A stretch of 64,000 nucleotides of DNA from Nostoc cf. commune SO-36. Lineage in GTDB: Bacteria > Cyanobacteriota > Cyanobacteriia > Cyanobacteriales > Nostocaceae. The stretch lies in NCBI RefSeq assembly GCF_023734775.1, contig NZ_AP025732.1, positions 186,001 to 250,000 of the forward strand. Reading direction: 5' to 3'. This document shows, piece after piece, positions 49,839-58,439 of this stretch. The position numbers were made by a program, and so were the translations under genes. Within the stretch, counting starts at the first letter, position 1. Every line of letters begins with the position of its first letter. The notes beneath the pieces were generated by a model. That model was not told the origin of the DNA and ran no database searches. It worked only from the letters and a program-made list of their open reading frames with translations.

Positions 49839-50489
49839 ATGTACAAGTTAAATCATTCTTCTTTAAAAGAAGTTGGATTGCTAGGAACAATGTTTGGAAC
49901 TTTGTTAGTCGGGTTCTCTGCAATTACTCAATCAGCAGTAGCACAGCCGCGAATTTCCCAACTTAATCCTTGTCCTAGAATTTTCTACGAAGAACCACAC
50001 AATAATCGAGTTATGGTTCCAGCAGGATGTCCACCAAATGCTGCAACTTTAAGATTGGGAGGACAACAAGGAACTACTGGTTCCCAGAGTATTATGGTTC
50101 CTGCATATCCTATGAATGGAAGACGCACAAATGTTAATGTTATACAACCACCTGCTCCAGAAAGTCGGCAAAGTGCGATCGCAAATATCACACCAACAGC
50201 AGGTACAGTCGATGTGAAATTGAAAAATAACACTAACGCTGGTATTTCTTATCAAGCAATTGGTCAGACCCAACCTCGATATCTTGCAGGTGGACAAGAA
50301 TTTGTCTTACGAAACTTACCAACACCCATCAGTATTACCTTAGTACGTCAAGATGGTGGACTGCTTAAAGTTATGCCCACATCTACCTCTGAAGGGACAC
50401 TCGCAGTCTCGTTAGATGAAACAACCAATTTCGATGACAATCAAGGTGTATTGAGAATTCAAAAAGATGGTCAAGTCTTTTTGAATTAA
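49839..50489 (+). CDS. Exported protein of unknown function
   Basis: A 216-residue protein. Signal peptide: EVGLLGTMFGTLLVGFSAITQSAVAQ. The mature part begins with a Cys/Pro segment (NPCPRIFYEEPHNNRVMVPAGCPPN, two cysteines that could pair), a Gln/Pro-rich linker, and a C-terminal beta-rich domain (GTVDVKLKNNTNAGISYQAIGQTQPRYLAGGQEFVLRNLPTPISITLV). I do not recognise a family. ATG 49839 has AGGAGG 6 bases upstream. It is controlled by site 6 if that motif is functional. Confidence 0.7.
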   Translation: MYKLNHSSLKEVGLLGTMFGTLLVGFSAITQSAVAQPRISQLNPCPRIFYEEPHNNRVMVPAGCPPNAATLRLGGQQGTTGSQSIMVPAYPMNGRRTNVNVIQPPAPESRQSAIANITPTAGTVDVKLKNNTNAGISYQAIGQTQPRYLAGGQEFVLRNLPTPISITLVRQDGGLLKVMPTSTSEGTLAVSLDETTNFDDNQGVLRIQKDGQVFLN

Positions 50490-50668
50490 TATCACCGCAA
50501 AAATGTTGAACGCCTTAAAACGCTCATTACAACAAATCGAAAGTTTTATGGTCGTTCAATAATATCAGGTTCAGTTAAAAAATTATCACTAAGACTGATG
50601 TAAAAGCTTTTGAATAATAAGTCATGATCTGAACTTGATATCTAGTCAACCCAAACGGAAATTTTGAA

Positions 50669-51473
50669 ATGATCAACTTTATGCAAACTAAATGGAGTTC
50701 TAAAGGAACAATTGCTCTAGCAATATCTGCAATGCTGCTTGGAAGTTGTACCAACAACTTAGATCAACAAGCCGGAGTACCAGAAACTAATGTGACTACA
50801 GAAGAAGTCGCAGACAATGCAAACGAACTCATTGGTAAAACTGTAACAATTAGAAGTACACCCGTCAGAAAATTGGGGCCGTCAACTTTCACAATTGCCG
50901 ATAAGCAATTTTTTAGCGCTCAACCAATTTTAGTTGTAAATGCTTCGGGCAAAACTTTCACCCTGCCTACTGACTCAAATACACCAATTCAAGCGACAGG
51001 CCCAGTTCGTAACTTTGTGATTGCAGATATTAATCGAGATTACAACTTGGGCTTAGATCCAAACTTGTACAAAGAGTACGAAACCCAACCCGCAATTATT
51101 GCTCAATCGCTTGCACTTGCTCCTAAACCAGGTGAACTTACCACAAACCCCAGCCTATACTACGGCAAAAACATAGCCGTAACAGGTGAAGTGGAAAAAT
51201 ATCAGAAATGCCAATTCCTTCACCTTAGACGAAGACAAATTATTTGGTGGGCAAGACTTGTTAGTGATCCGTGCTGGTACTCCAAAAGGAGTTGTCAATG
51301 AAGGTGAGAAAGTTGCAGTCACAGGTGTGTTACGTCCGTTTGTTTTAGCTGAACTAGAACGAGACTATGACCTGCAATGGGATTTAACTTTACAAAAGCA
51401 GCTAGAAGTAGAATACAGCAATAAACCTGTATTCGTTGCAACAGAGGTATATCCCTCAGCAATTCCACAATAA
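50669..51473 (+). pseudogene. Lipoprotein with two OB-like repeats, one frameshift (paralogue A)
   Basis: From ATG 50669: lipobox LLGSC, then two similar domains. The first (GKTVTIRSTPVRKLGPSTFTIADKQFFSAQPILVVNASG ... ATGPVRNFVIADINRDYNL) is followed by EYETQPAIIAQSLALAPKPGELTTNP, then a second (VAVTGVLRPFVLAELERDYDLQWDL). An extra T near 51200 (GAAAAATATCAG) shifts the frame; removing it gives EKIRNANSFTLDEDKLFGGQDLLVIRAG, aligned with the intact paralogue at 51544. Its role is unknown; the OB-like fold suggests binding of a small ligand or nucleic acid in the periplasm. Confidence 0.72.
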
Positions 51474-51543
51474 AATATTCTACAGCATTGTCTATCAGGA
51501 AAATTTTTCATAAATAGCCTCAAGATAAATAAGAATAAAGGTA

Positions 51544-52341
51544 ATGAGTGACAATTCTCAAAGGGGAAATTTCTTACAGGCGTTAGGTCAAGCAGGGGTA
51601 TTAGTTTTCCTGGTAGCGATCGCTCTGATAGTTAGAAGTTGTAGCTTTTTTGACGAAAAGGCAACTATCACTAACACATCTGAAATTACTGAGAACACTG
51701 ACGAATTTATGGGTAACTCTGTAACAATTAAAAGCAGAGTAATTCAGAAAGTTGGTTCGAGTTCATTTACGGTTAGTGATGCACGCTTCTTTCGTGGTGA
51801 ACCTCTTGTAGTTGTTAATGCTTCAGGTGTGCCTTTTAATCTGCCATCTGACCAAAATATCAAAATTCAAGTTACTGGTCAGGTTCGTAATTTAGTAATT
51901 CCCAAGATTGAGCAAGAGTTTAATCTCAATATGCAGGATGAATATTACAAAGATTACATCAATAAACCTGCAATCATTGCTCGATACCTTGTATTAGCGC
52001 CTGAACCTGGCCAAATAACACAACGTCCCGAACAATATTATCGTCGTCAAGTTGCAGTTACGGGGGAAGTGGACAATATCCGCAGTCCGGTTTTACTGAC
52101 GCTAGATGAAAACCAATTGTTTGGTGGGCAAGATTTGTTAGTTTTATTAAAAGCACCGCCCAAAGTAGCAATAAATCAGGATCAGACAGTATCGATAACA
52201 GGTGAAGTTCGTCCTTTTGTAATTGCTGAAATTGAGAAAGAATACAATTTTACCTGGGATCTAAATGTAAAAAGAGAGTTAGAGGCTGAGTATAGCAACA
52301 GACCTGTTTTAGTTGCTGAAACTATATATCATCCTTCTTAG
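51544..52341 (+). CDS. Membrane-anchored protein with two OB-like repeats (paralogue B)
   Basis: A 265-residue paralogue of the preceding gene, intact. The N-terminus is a signal anchor (AGVLVFLVAIALIVRSCSFF, with a Cys at the end of the helix that could be a lipobox variant). Two repeats: GNSVTIKSRVIQKVGSSSFTVSDARFFRGEPLVVVNASG ... VTGQVRNLVIPKIEQEF, and QVAVTGEVDNIRSPVLLTLDENQLFGGQDLLVLL ... ITGEVRPFVIAEIEKEYNFTWDL. Each ends with V-x-F-V-I-A/P-x-I-E-x-(D/E)-Y. ATG 51544, 70 bases after paralogue A. Function unknown. Confidence 0.75.
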   Translation: MSDNSQRGNFLQALGQAGVLVFLVAIALIVRSCSFFDEKATITNTSEITENTDEFMGNSVTIKSRVIQKVGSSSFTVSDARFFRGEPLVVVNASGVPFNLPSDQNIKIQVTGQVRNLVIPKIEQEFNLNMQDEYYKDYINKPAIIARYLVLAPEPGQITQRPEQYYRRQVAVTGEVDNIRSPVLLTLDENQLFGGQDLLVLLKAPPKVAINQDQTVSITGEVRPFVIAEIEKEYNFTWDLNVKRELEAEYSNRPVLVAETIYHPS

Positions 52342-52394
52342 GAATTCTCAGTTTGTCATAGCTGTCTTAAATGCTGTAATTTCTGTGAGGTTTT

Positions 52395-52535
52395 ATGGAT
52401 ATCCTCAACAAAGCATTTCTCAACCTACGAACAATTAAACTTCGACGGTTTTTAGGATCGCTGCGTGTAAAGTTGCACCTCTACGGGTTTGAACCGCAAC
52501 AAGTCTCGGTGGACGGTAATGAAGTTTTTAATTAG
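52395..52535 (+). CDS. Possible small protein, 46 residues
   Basis: ATG 52395 with GTGAGG four bases upstream encodes MDILNKAFLNLRTIKLRR..., ending FEPQQVSVDGNEVFN. Basic helix, then a polar end. No family recognised; between paralogue B and the M48 protease. Confidence 0.4.
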   Translation: MDILNKAFLNLRTIKLRRFLGSLRVKLHLYGFEPQQVSVDGNEVFN

Positions 52536-52626
52536 GGACAATGCTTGGATATAGAGAAGTTTGAGCAAGTTCTCTGGCTGGGAATGTTCACCAATTTTGA
52601 ACATCGTAGTTAACTTGAATCAGCTT

Positions 52627-53463
52627 ATGTCAAATTCTTTCTCTTTTATTTATCGCCGCTGGTTGTATTTATTTCTCTCAGTTTTAGTAGCGATTGGTAT
52701 TGGTGTGGGTTCTCCTCAAAGAAGCCAAGCAATTTCATTGTTTGACCTCTTGAATCAAGGAATCCAAATATTTCAGCTATCCACTATTTCTGATCGAGAA
52801 GAAGTCCAACTAGGCAAGCAGATTAATCAACAGTTAGTTAATAGTGAAATTCAGCTTTATCGCAATCAAAATGTGAATCGCTATGTCAACCAAGTTGGTC
52901 AACAATTGGCAGCAAATAGCACTCGCCCTGATATTCCTTATACATTTCAGGTAGTTCAGGATGAGAGTGTAAATGCCTTTGCCACGATGGGAGGCTATGT
53001 TTATGTCACTACCGGATTGCTAAAAGCCGCAGATAATGAAGCTCAATTAGCCAGCGTTATCGCTCACGAAATTGGTCATATTGCTAGTCGGCATTCAATA
53101 GAACAGATGCGACAAAGAGCGATCGCTCGTGGTTTTGCTACAGTAGCCGGATTAGAGCGTAGTACAGCAGTTCAGATTGGTGTGGATTTGGCATTACGGC
53201 GTCCCAATAGTCGCCAAGATGAATTTGAAGCCGATCAAAGAGGACTGAGGACTTTAGGACGTGCTGGTTATGCTCAGTCTGCCATGATTGCTTTTATGCA
53301 AAAGTCACTCCAACAGCGATCGCTGCCGACGTTTTTGAGTACTCATCCCGCAACAAGCGATCGCATTACCGCCTTAAGAAGTGATATTAATTCTCAAAAA
53401 GCTTATAGAGGTGGCGGTTTAAACAATGCTGCTTATGAGGCAAAAATTCGACCTTTAAGTTAG
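52627..53463 (+). CDS. M48 family metalloprotease
   Basis: A 278-residue protease from ATG 52627 (MSNSFSFIYRRWLYLFL; the frame opens at TTG 52561). N-terminal signal anchor, then a BepA/Oma1-type peptidase M48 domain: VNRYVNQVGQQLAANS, NAFATMGGYVYVTTGLLKAA, zinc site IAHEIGHIASRHS (HExxH) and the third ligand Glu in DEFEADQRGLRTLGRAGY. It is periplasmic or membrane-attached and probably degrades misfolded envelope proteins. It lies in the middle of the envelope gene cluster. Confidence 0.9.
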   Translation: MSNSFSFIYRRWLYLFLSVLVAIGIGVGSPQRSQAISLFDLLNQGIQIFQLSTISDREEVQLGKQINQQLVNSEIQLYRNQNVNRYVNQVGQQLAANSTRPDIPYTFQVVQDESVNAFATMGGYVYVTTGLLKAADNEAQLASVIAHEIGHIASRHSIEQMRQRAIARGFATVAGLERSTAVQIGVDLALRRPNSRQDEFEADQRGLRTLGRAGYAQSAMIAFMQKSLQQRSLPTFLSTHPATSDRITALRSDINSQKAYRGGGLNNAAYEAKIRPLS

Positions 53464-53503
53464 TTAATCATAAGATTAAACAGTTTTTACAGGAGGAAAA
53501 AAC

Positions 53504-54010
53504 ATGGCTTTGTACAAACTTGACGAATACAATCCCAACTACAACGATGAAATTTTTAATGGTAATGACATTAAAAATTTTGATGTTTACGCCGATGATG
53601 ACAGGGTTGGCTCTGTTGTCAACATATTAGTTGATGAAAATGATGGACGTTTCCGTTATTTCATCATTGATACAGGCTTTTGGATTTTCGGTAAACAAGT
53701 ATTGCTCCCGGTGGGTTTAGCTAGTCTTGACTATGAGAAGAAACATCTTTTTGTTCCTAAACTGACCAAAGAGCAAGTAAAAAATCTACCTGAATTTAGC
53801 GAAGATTTAGCAATCGATAATGATTATGAAGAGAAAGTTAGAGGGGTTTACCGACCTTTAGTGCCATCAGTAATGCCGGGTATGTTAGGTATTCCTGCTC
53901 TTTATAATTACACGCTAGAGCCTTACTTTTACGAACTGAACGATCCCAACTTCAGAACCTATGAAGAAAACCTGAGAAATGGGAGAAATCCAAACAGAGC
54001 AAAAATTTGA
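53504..54010 (+). CDS. PRC-barrel protein
   Basis: A 168-residue paralogue of the PRC-barrel half of the 32322-33188 protein: FDVYADDDRVGSVVNILVDENDGRFRYFIIDTGFWIFGKQVLLPVGLAS, then DYEEKVRGVYRPLVPS. The DUF2382 half is absent, replaced by a short tail (YFYELNDPNFRTYEENLR). ATG 53504 has AGGAGGAAAAA upstream, the same ribosome-binding sequence as the paralogue, so the duplication included the leader. It is 40 bases after the M48 gene. Confidence 0.85.
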   Translation: MALYKLDEYNPNYNDEIFNGNDIKNFDVYADDDRVGSVVNILVDENDGRFRYFIIDTGFWIFGKQVLLPVGLASLDYEKKHLFVPKLTKEQVKNLPEFSEDLAIDNDYEEKVRGVYRPLVPSVMPGMLGIPALYNYTLEPYFYELNDPNFRTYEENLRNGRNPNRAKI

Positions 54011-54028
54011 TCAGAGGATGATAAATTT

Positions 54029-54409
54029 ATGAATACTCGATTTATGCGCTCAATAATTTTACCATTGGGCTTAATTTCTGCATTGTTTTTGGGGATGTTA
54101 CCCTTTAGTTTTGCACCTGCTAAGGCGCAGACAACCTCAATTACAGGTAGGCTTTCAAAATACTCTCCTGTGAGAGCTCCTTTTCTTACGCCTGGATCTC
54201 GCGGACAGCCTGTGAGAGATGTGCAAGCTGTCCTGAAATATTTAGGATTTTATAACGGAGCTATTGATGGTATTTATGGCCCTAGAACTGCTACAGCAGT
54301 AGCTACCTTTCAGCGATCGCAAAGATTGGTTGGTGATGGTAGGGTAGGAGCGCTGACGTGGCAAGCTTTACGCAGTAGTATACCACCCGTGCGTCGTCGT
54401 GCTTTCTAA
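54029..54409 (+). CDS. Peptidoglycan-binding (PG_binding_1) exported protein
   Basis: A 126-residue protein: signal peptide (IILPLGLISALFLGMLPFSFAPAKAQ) followed by a short linker and one PG_binding_1 domain (LTPGSRGQPVRDVQAVLKYLGFYNGAIDGIYGPRTATAVATFQRSQRLVGDGRVGALTWQAL). It binds the wall non-catalytically. ATG 54029, 18 bases after the PRC-barrel gene, in the same transcriptional unit. Confidence 0.9.
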   Translation: MNTRFMRSIILPLGLISALFLGMLPFSFAPAKAQTTSITGRLSKYSPVRAPFLTPGSRGQPVRDVQAVLKYLGFYNGAIDGIYGPRTATAVATFQRSQRLVGDGRVGALTWQALRSSIPPVRRRAF

Positions 54410-54418
54410 CAAATCAAA

Positions 54419-54556
54419 ATGTTACCCAAGGAACTGCAACCATCAAAAATAATCTTTGGTGGAACAGCGATCGCTGGCATATTTTTTGGTGTATTTCCAA
54501 TTATTTATCCGTTGCAACTGCTTGGTATAATTGGCTCAAGCGGCGCTTCAGGTTAA
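54419..54556 (+). CDS. Possible small membrane protein, 45 residues
   Basis: ATG 54419 encodes MLPKELQPSKIIFGGTAIAGIFF..., one hydrophobic helix (AIAGIFFGVFPIIYPLQLLGIIGSS). It starts 9 bases after the peptidoglycan-binding gene, so it may be co-translated. Family unknown. Confidence 0.4.
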   Translation: MLPKELQPSKIIFGGTAIAGIFFGVFPIIYPLQLLGIIGSSGASG

Positions 54557-54614
54557 TAAATATAGTGTAGAGAGCAGTTTCATCTTTCTGAATTCTAAAT
54601 AGTTGCTATGCCGT

Positions 54615-55569
54615 ATGACACTACCCAATCCACCCTTAGAACCAATTAAACAACCAGGTAAAGAAATAACTTCTCTCCCTTGGTTTGAGCGACTAGCACG
54701 ATTAGGATACGCAGCAAAAGGTGTTGTTTACTTTATTATTGGTTTATTAGCAACTCAAGCAGCCATTGGTTCTGGTGGTAAAACCACAAATACAACTGGT
54801 GCGTTAAAGGCAATTGTTGTCCAACCTTTTGGAAAATTTTTGCTAGGTATCGTTACCCTCGGAATTATTGGGTACGTACTTTGGCGTTTAGTTCAGACGT
54901 TTTTTGATCCTGAAAAAAGTGGAAAACCAATTAATGTTAAACGAATTGCCCAACGCATTGGTTATGCTATCAGTGCTTTAGGTTATACAGGTTTGGCTTT
55001 GACATCTGTAAAGCTGATTATGGGTTCAGTCGTTGGCGATAGCGATTCAACTGAGGATTGGACAATATATATCTTGGCTCAACCCCTTGGGCGATGGCTA
55101 GTAGCACTGGCAGGGATGATGGTAGTTAGTGTTGGTCTTTCTTACCTTTACAGCGCTTCCCGCTATTATGCAATACAGCTTTTCTTATTGCCTCTCTCCT
55201 AACATAGCTTTTAGCTTTGAGGATGTACCTCATAGCTGCCGGAAGTGCTGTATAAAGCGTACAAAGGCAAATTCTGTTACCATTTAAAACTTTCTCAAAT
55301 GAGTCTAACTGAGCAAAATTGGGTCAGTGCGTATGGGTAGATTTGGCATTGCTGCCCGTGGCATTGTTTTTGGCATTATCGGCATTTTCTTGATGCTGGC
55401 GGCAATTCAATCTGATGGCACTCAGGCTAGAGGGTTGGGTGGTGCATTAGCAGTTCTGACACAACACCCCTTTGGTCTTTGGCTTCTGGGTATAGTGGGT
55501 TTGGGTTTGATTGCTTATGGCATCTATTCAGGAATAGAGGCTCGCTATCGGCATATTGCTAATTTATAA
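54615..55569 (+). pseudogene. DUF1206 membrane protein, broken by an insertion and a frameshift
   Basis: ATG 54615 (MTLPNPPLEPIKQPG). DUF1206 proteins have three repeats of an approximately 65-residue two-helix unit: RLGYAAKGVVYFIIGLLATQAAIG, then RIGYAISALGYTGLALTSVKLI, then (after the break) GRFGIAARGIVFGIIGIFLMLAAIQSDG. Between the second and third, the reading frame continues LYKAYKGKFCYHLKLSQMSLTEQNWVSAYG (55243-55331) after about 85 extra bases (55158-55240) that do not belong to the gene and contain a small palindrome (TGAGGATGTACCTCA). A further frameshift near 55333 is needed. It is degraded. Confidence 0.75.
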
Positions 55570-55669
55570 TTTTTAACGCAATCGCTAATTTTTGCTGCAT
55601 TTGTAAAGCTGGTTATTTTGCCATTAATTGCTCAACTTTATAACTAATTATCCTGGTCAGTTTAGTATT

Positions 55670-55828
55670 TTATCCAAAGTTACCAATATTTTTGCAAAAA
55701 TACCATAGTTGAGAACCTACTGCTGCTGCTAATATTAACAGCAATGAACCTAAAGTAGTCCAAATCAGTGATATTTCTGGAGTTAAGTGAAATACATAAA
55801 TTGGCTCATTACGAGTTGCTGTATTCAT
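55670..55828 (-). CDS. Small single-pass membrane protein
   Basis: ATG 55828 to TAA 55670 encodes 52 residues: a polar start (MNTATRNEPIYVFHLTPE) and one clear transmembrane helix (LIWTTLGSLLLILAAAVGSQLWYF). It looks like a genuine small membrane peptide; family unknown. It is on the same strand as the alpha/beta hydrolase genes, 92 bases downstream of them. Confidence 0.5.
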   Translation of the reverse strand: MNTATRNEPIYVFHLTPEISLIWTTLGSLLLILAAAVGSQLWYFCKNIGNFG

Positions 55829-55919
55829 AATTATTGCTAATTATTAACCCTTTTTTTTCAGATTAATAGTATTTAGTGTTTATTTCATCATTCTGTAGGT
55901 TTACCTAGCTTCAAAATCC

Positions 55920-57561
55920 TTATTTGAACGCTTCTTGTAGCTGTTCAGATGTCAAAGATTTTATTAAACTTAACGGTAGTGGTTGCTGACTAATTGTATT
56001 AACGTAATCTGGACTCAAGTAGGGAAGGTAACTTGACTGTTGGGCAACATACGTTTCAAAAAATGGAACACTCAAAGCTTTAACATAACGACGTGCCAAG
56101 GCTGGACTTGAACCGATTACCTGTGTAGGAACGGGTACGGCGGCATTTGGTGATTCTGCAATAGTAGAAAAGTGTGTGCCGCCATTGATGAGTGCTAAAT
56201 ACTTGTTTGGAGTTGTTAGCCAAGTAAAAGGCTTAATTTGCTCTGTTAAAGCTGGAGCAACAGTATCAGAACTACCAGATACAATCATCACCGGAATTTT
56301 GATTTGGCTGAGGCTAGCTTGACCAAAAATACTGCTAACAACTGGATCAATAGCAATTGCTGCTTTTATCCTGGGGTCAGATAAGTTGTATTGAGCTTTT
56401 GGTAAATTGACCGCCAAACATTGAAGTAGAAGCGAAACATTTAACGTGTTTTCCAAAGCTGGACAGTCGGCTTTCAGTTGCTCAAAATTAATCTTTGCAC
56501 CCGCCAATGCTAATGCCGTATATCCACCAAATGATTGTCCTACTACACCAACTTGTTCTAAATTTAAACGTCCCCTAAATGTTGAATTAGACTTTGATAA
56601 ACCAGTGAGTTCATCTAGTAAGAATTTAATATCTAAAGGTCTGTCAATTAGTTCTCTAGGATTGGTAACTCTATCTGCTATACCTGCTAATAATGCTTGT
56701 ATTTGTTGTGAATTACTGCCAGGATGTTCTGGAACAGCAACCACAAAACCATAAGAAGCCAGATGTTCAGCTAGATACGCAAAACTTGTTCTGTCGGAAC
56801 CAAGCCCGTGCGAAATGACAATTATTGGACGAGGAGTTTGAGCAATTGGAAGATAAATATCAGCAGGAAAAGTCCGATTACGCGATAGGTCATTAAGTGT
56901 GATAGTTTGCTTGAAGAAACGAAAACTTCCGTTTTTTCCTAAATCCATCAATGGAACAGTATTAAGTGTAGAAACTGTAATTACCTCTTGTTGGGATTGT
57001 TGGTTAACTAGTGCTAGCTGCATTTTGAGTTTGATTGACTAAATTTTTGTAATGCCTCTGCAATTGCCAAACTCTGGTTCAAGTTAATTGAAATTGCACT
57101 TGCTGGAAACTTGCTTAATACATTTAAAAGCGTAAAATCTTTTTGATCTGCGGCTGACAAATCAGTGCTGCACGAATTGCATAAAACCCTGATAAGTTAG
57201 ATTCTGTCTGAATAACTTTCCCTAAGTTTTGTAATAATCGTTCGCCAATGGGCGTATAAAGGAACTGTGAAACTTCTACTTGATTTAGGGGAATGCGAGT
57301 TAGCAAAACTTTCCGCAGTTGAGCTAGTTGGTTTTTGTCTAGATACTTTCTATATGCAGCTAAATTATTGTCCACTTTGCCTGTTCTAGCATAGGTTTCG
57401 AGTGAACTAATTGGGATAGACCTTTCTAAAACACCGTAATTAAATCTTATCCGCTCTGCACCTAAAGCCTGATTTGCAGTTAATGTAGGTAGCAACCCTA
57501 TACTAAAAATTCTCAAAGCCAATTTCAGCCAAACAGTTTGTTTCTTTATAGGTTTAGTCAT
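55920..57561 (-). pseudogene. DUF1400 alpha/beta hydrolase, two frameshifts
   Basis: ATG 57561 encodes a signal peptide and the DUF1400 domain (AERIRFNYGVLERSIPISSLETYARTGKVDNNLAAYRKYL ... FLYTPIGERLLQNLG). One T missing near 57160 shifts the frame; the next stretch reads LSAADQKDFTLLNVLSKFPASAISINLNQSLAIAEALQKF. One A missing near 57018 shifts it again into the alpha/beta hydrolase domain: IVISHGLGSDRTSFAYLAEHL, VGVVGQSFGGYTALALAGA (nucleophile elbow G-x-S-x-G) and a late His (GGTHFSTI), to TAA 55920. The joined protein (about 545 residues) is a typical cyanobacterial exported lipase/dienelactone-hydrolase-like enzyme. Both losses are in homopolymers. Confidence 0.82.
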
Positions 57562-57584
57562 TATATATCACTTGAAACACTACA

Positions 57585-58376
57585 TTAAGCAACGCTAAAA
57601 TTAGCGGATAATAAAATTTGAAAGAGATTAATATCTCTTTCAACTAAACAAGCATGACCGCTATGGGGTAAAGTTATTACCTGAGAATTAGAAAAAATAT
57701 TATTTAAACGTTTAACCTCTGCTTCTGAAGGCAAAAGTCGGTCATTTTTACTAGCAATTAGTAAGACAGGTTGAGTAATTTGAGATAATTTATTTTCATC
57801 AATATTAAATTCTCTCATCAGAGATAGTCGTTGATTAGCAGTTTCTTTTGGTGCAGAACTGGTAGATTTTGAAAGAGCAATGCTAGCAGCAGGCGAAATT
57901 TGACTTAAATTAGCTAGAAAAGGCAAAGATAAAAACGAAGAAATTTTATAAAAGAATTGAGGTGTGTAAGGAAACAAAAGTGAACCTAAATTTAGCCAAG
58001 GGACTCGATGAAATGAAGAAGCAGAATTAATTAAAATAATCTTGGTAAATAGTTGAGGATATTTTTCTAATATTTTGAGCGCCAAACAACCACCGAATGA
58101 TTCACCGCAAAGATAAACAGGCGAACGCGGTACTTTTTCTAGTTCTATCTTGGTTAAAGATACTACTTGTTCTGTCATTTGATCCCAACTTGTTAGCTCA
58201 TCAGGAGGAATTACAAAGCAACGTACATCAAAAGCAGCTTCTAAACCTGCTGTTTGAATATACATCAATTCCTTTCCAGTCTCATCCATTCCAGGTAGAA
58301 ATACTAAAAGTGGATAATTAGGGTTAGAAAACTGGGTAGTTAAAAAATAAGGCTGACTACGAATTTTAGATGGCAT
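57585..58376 (-). CDS. Alpha/beta fold hydrolase
   Basis: A 263-residue cytoplasmic hydrolase: oxyanion region LVFLPGMDETGKELMYIQ, nucleophile elbow YLCGESFGGCLALKI, acidic residue in LLIASKNDRLLPSEAE and catalytic His in TLPHSGHACLVERD. Without a signal peptide. ATG 58376. It lies 23 bases upstream of the DUF1400 hydrolase gene and may be co-transcribed with it. Substrate unknown; the layout is that of esterases and acyltransferases of the same superfamily. Confidence 0.85.
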   Translation of the reverse strand: MPSKIRSQPYFLTTQFSNPNYPLLVFLPGMDETGKELMYIQTAGLEAAFDVRCFVIPPDELTSWDQMTEQVVSLTKIELEKVPRSPVYLCGESFGGCLALKILEKYPQLFTKIILINSASSFHRVPWLNLGSLLFPYTPQFFYKISSFLSLPFLANLSQISPAASIALSKSTSSAPKETANQRLSLMREFNIDENKLSQITQPVLLIASKNDRLLPSEAEVKRLNNIFSNSQVITLPHSGHACLVERDINLFQILLSANFSVA

Positions 58377-58439
58377 GATTAAACTAATATTGATAATGGA
58401 AGCTATATCTATTTAAATTCATAACTAATATAAATATGG

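Noticed and set aside
51188-51200. GTGGAAAA match to the shared motif inside lipoprotein A
   Set aside because: It is within coding sequence and lacks the second half-site at 11 bp.
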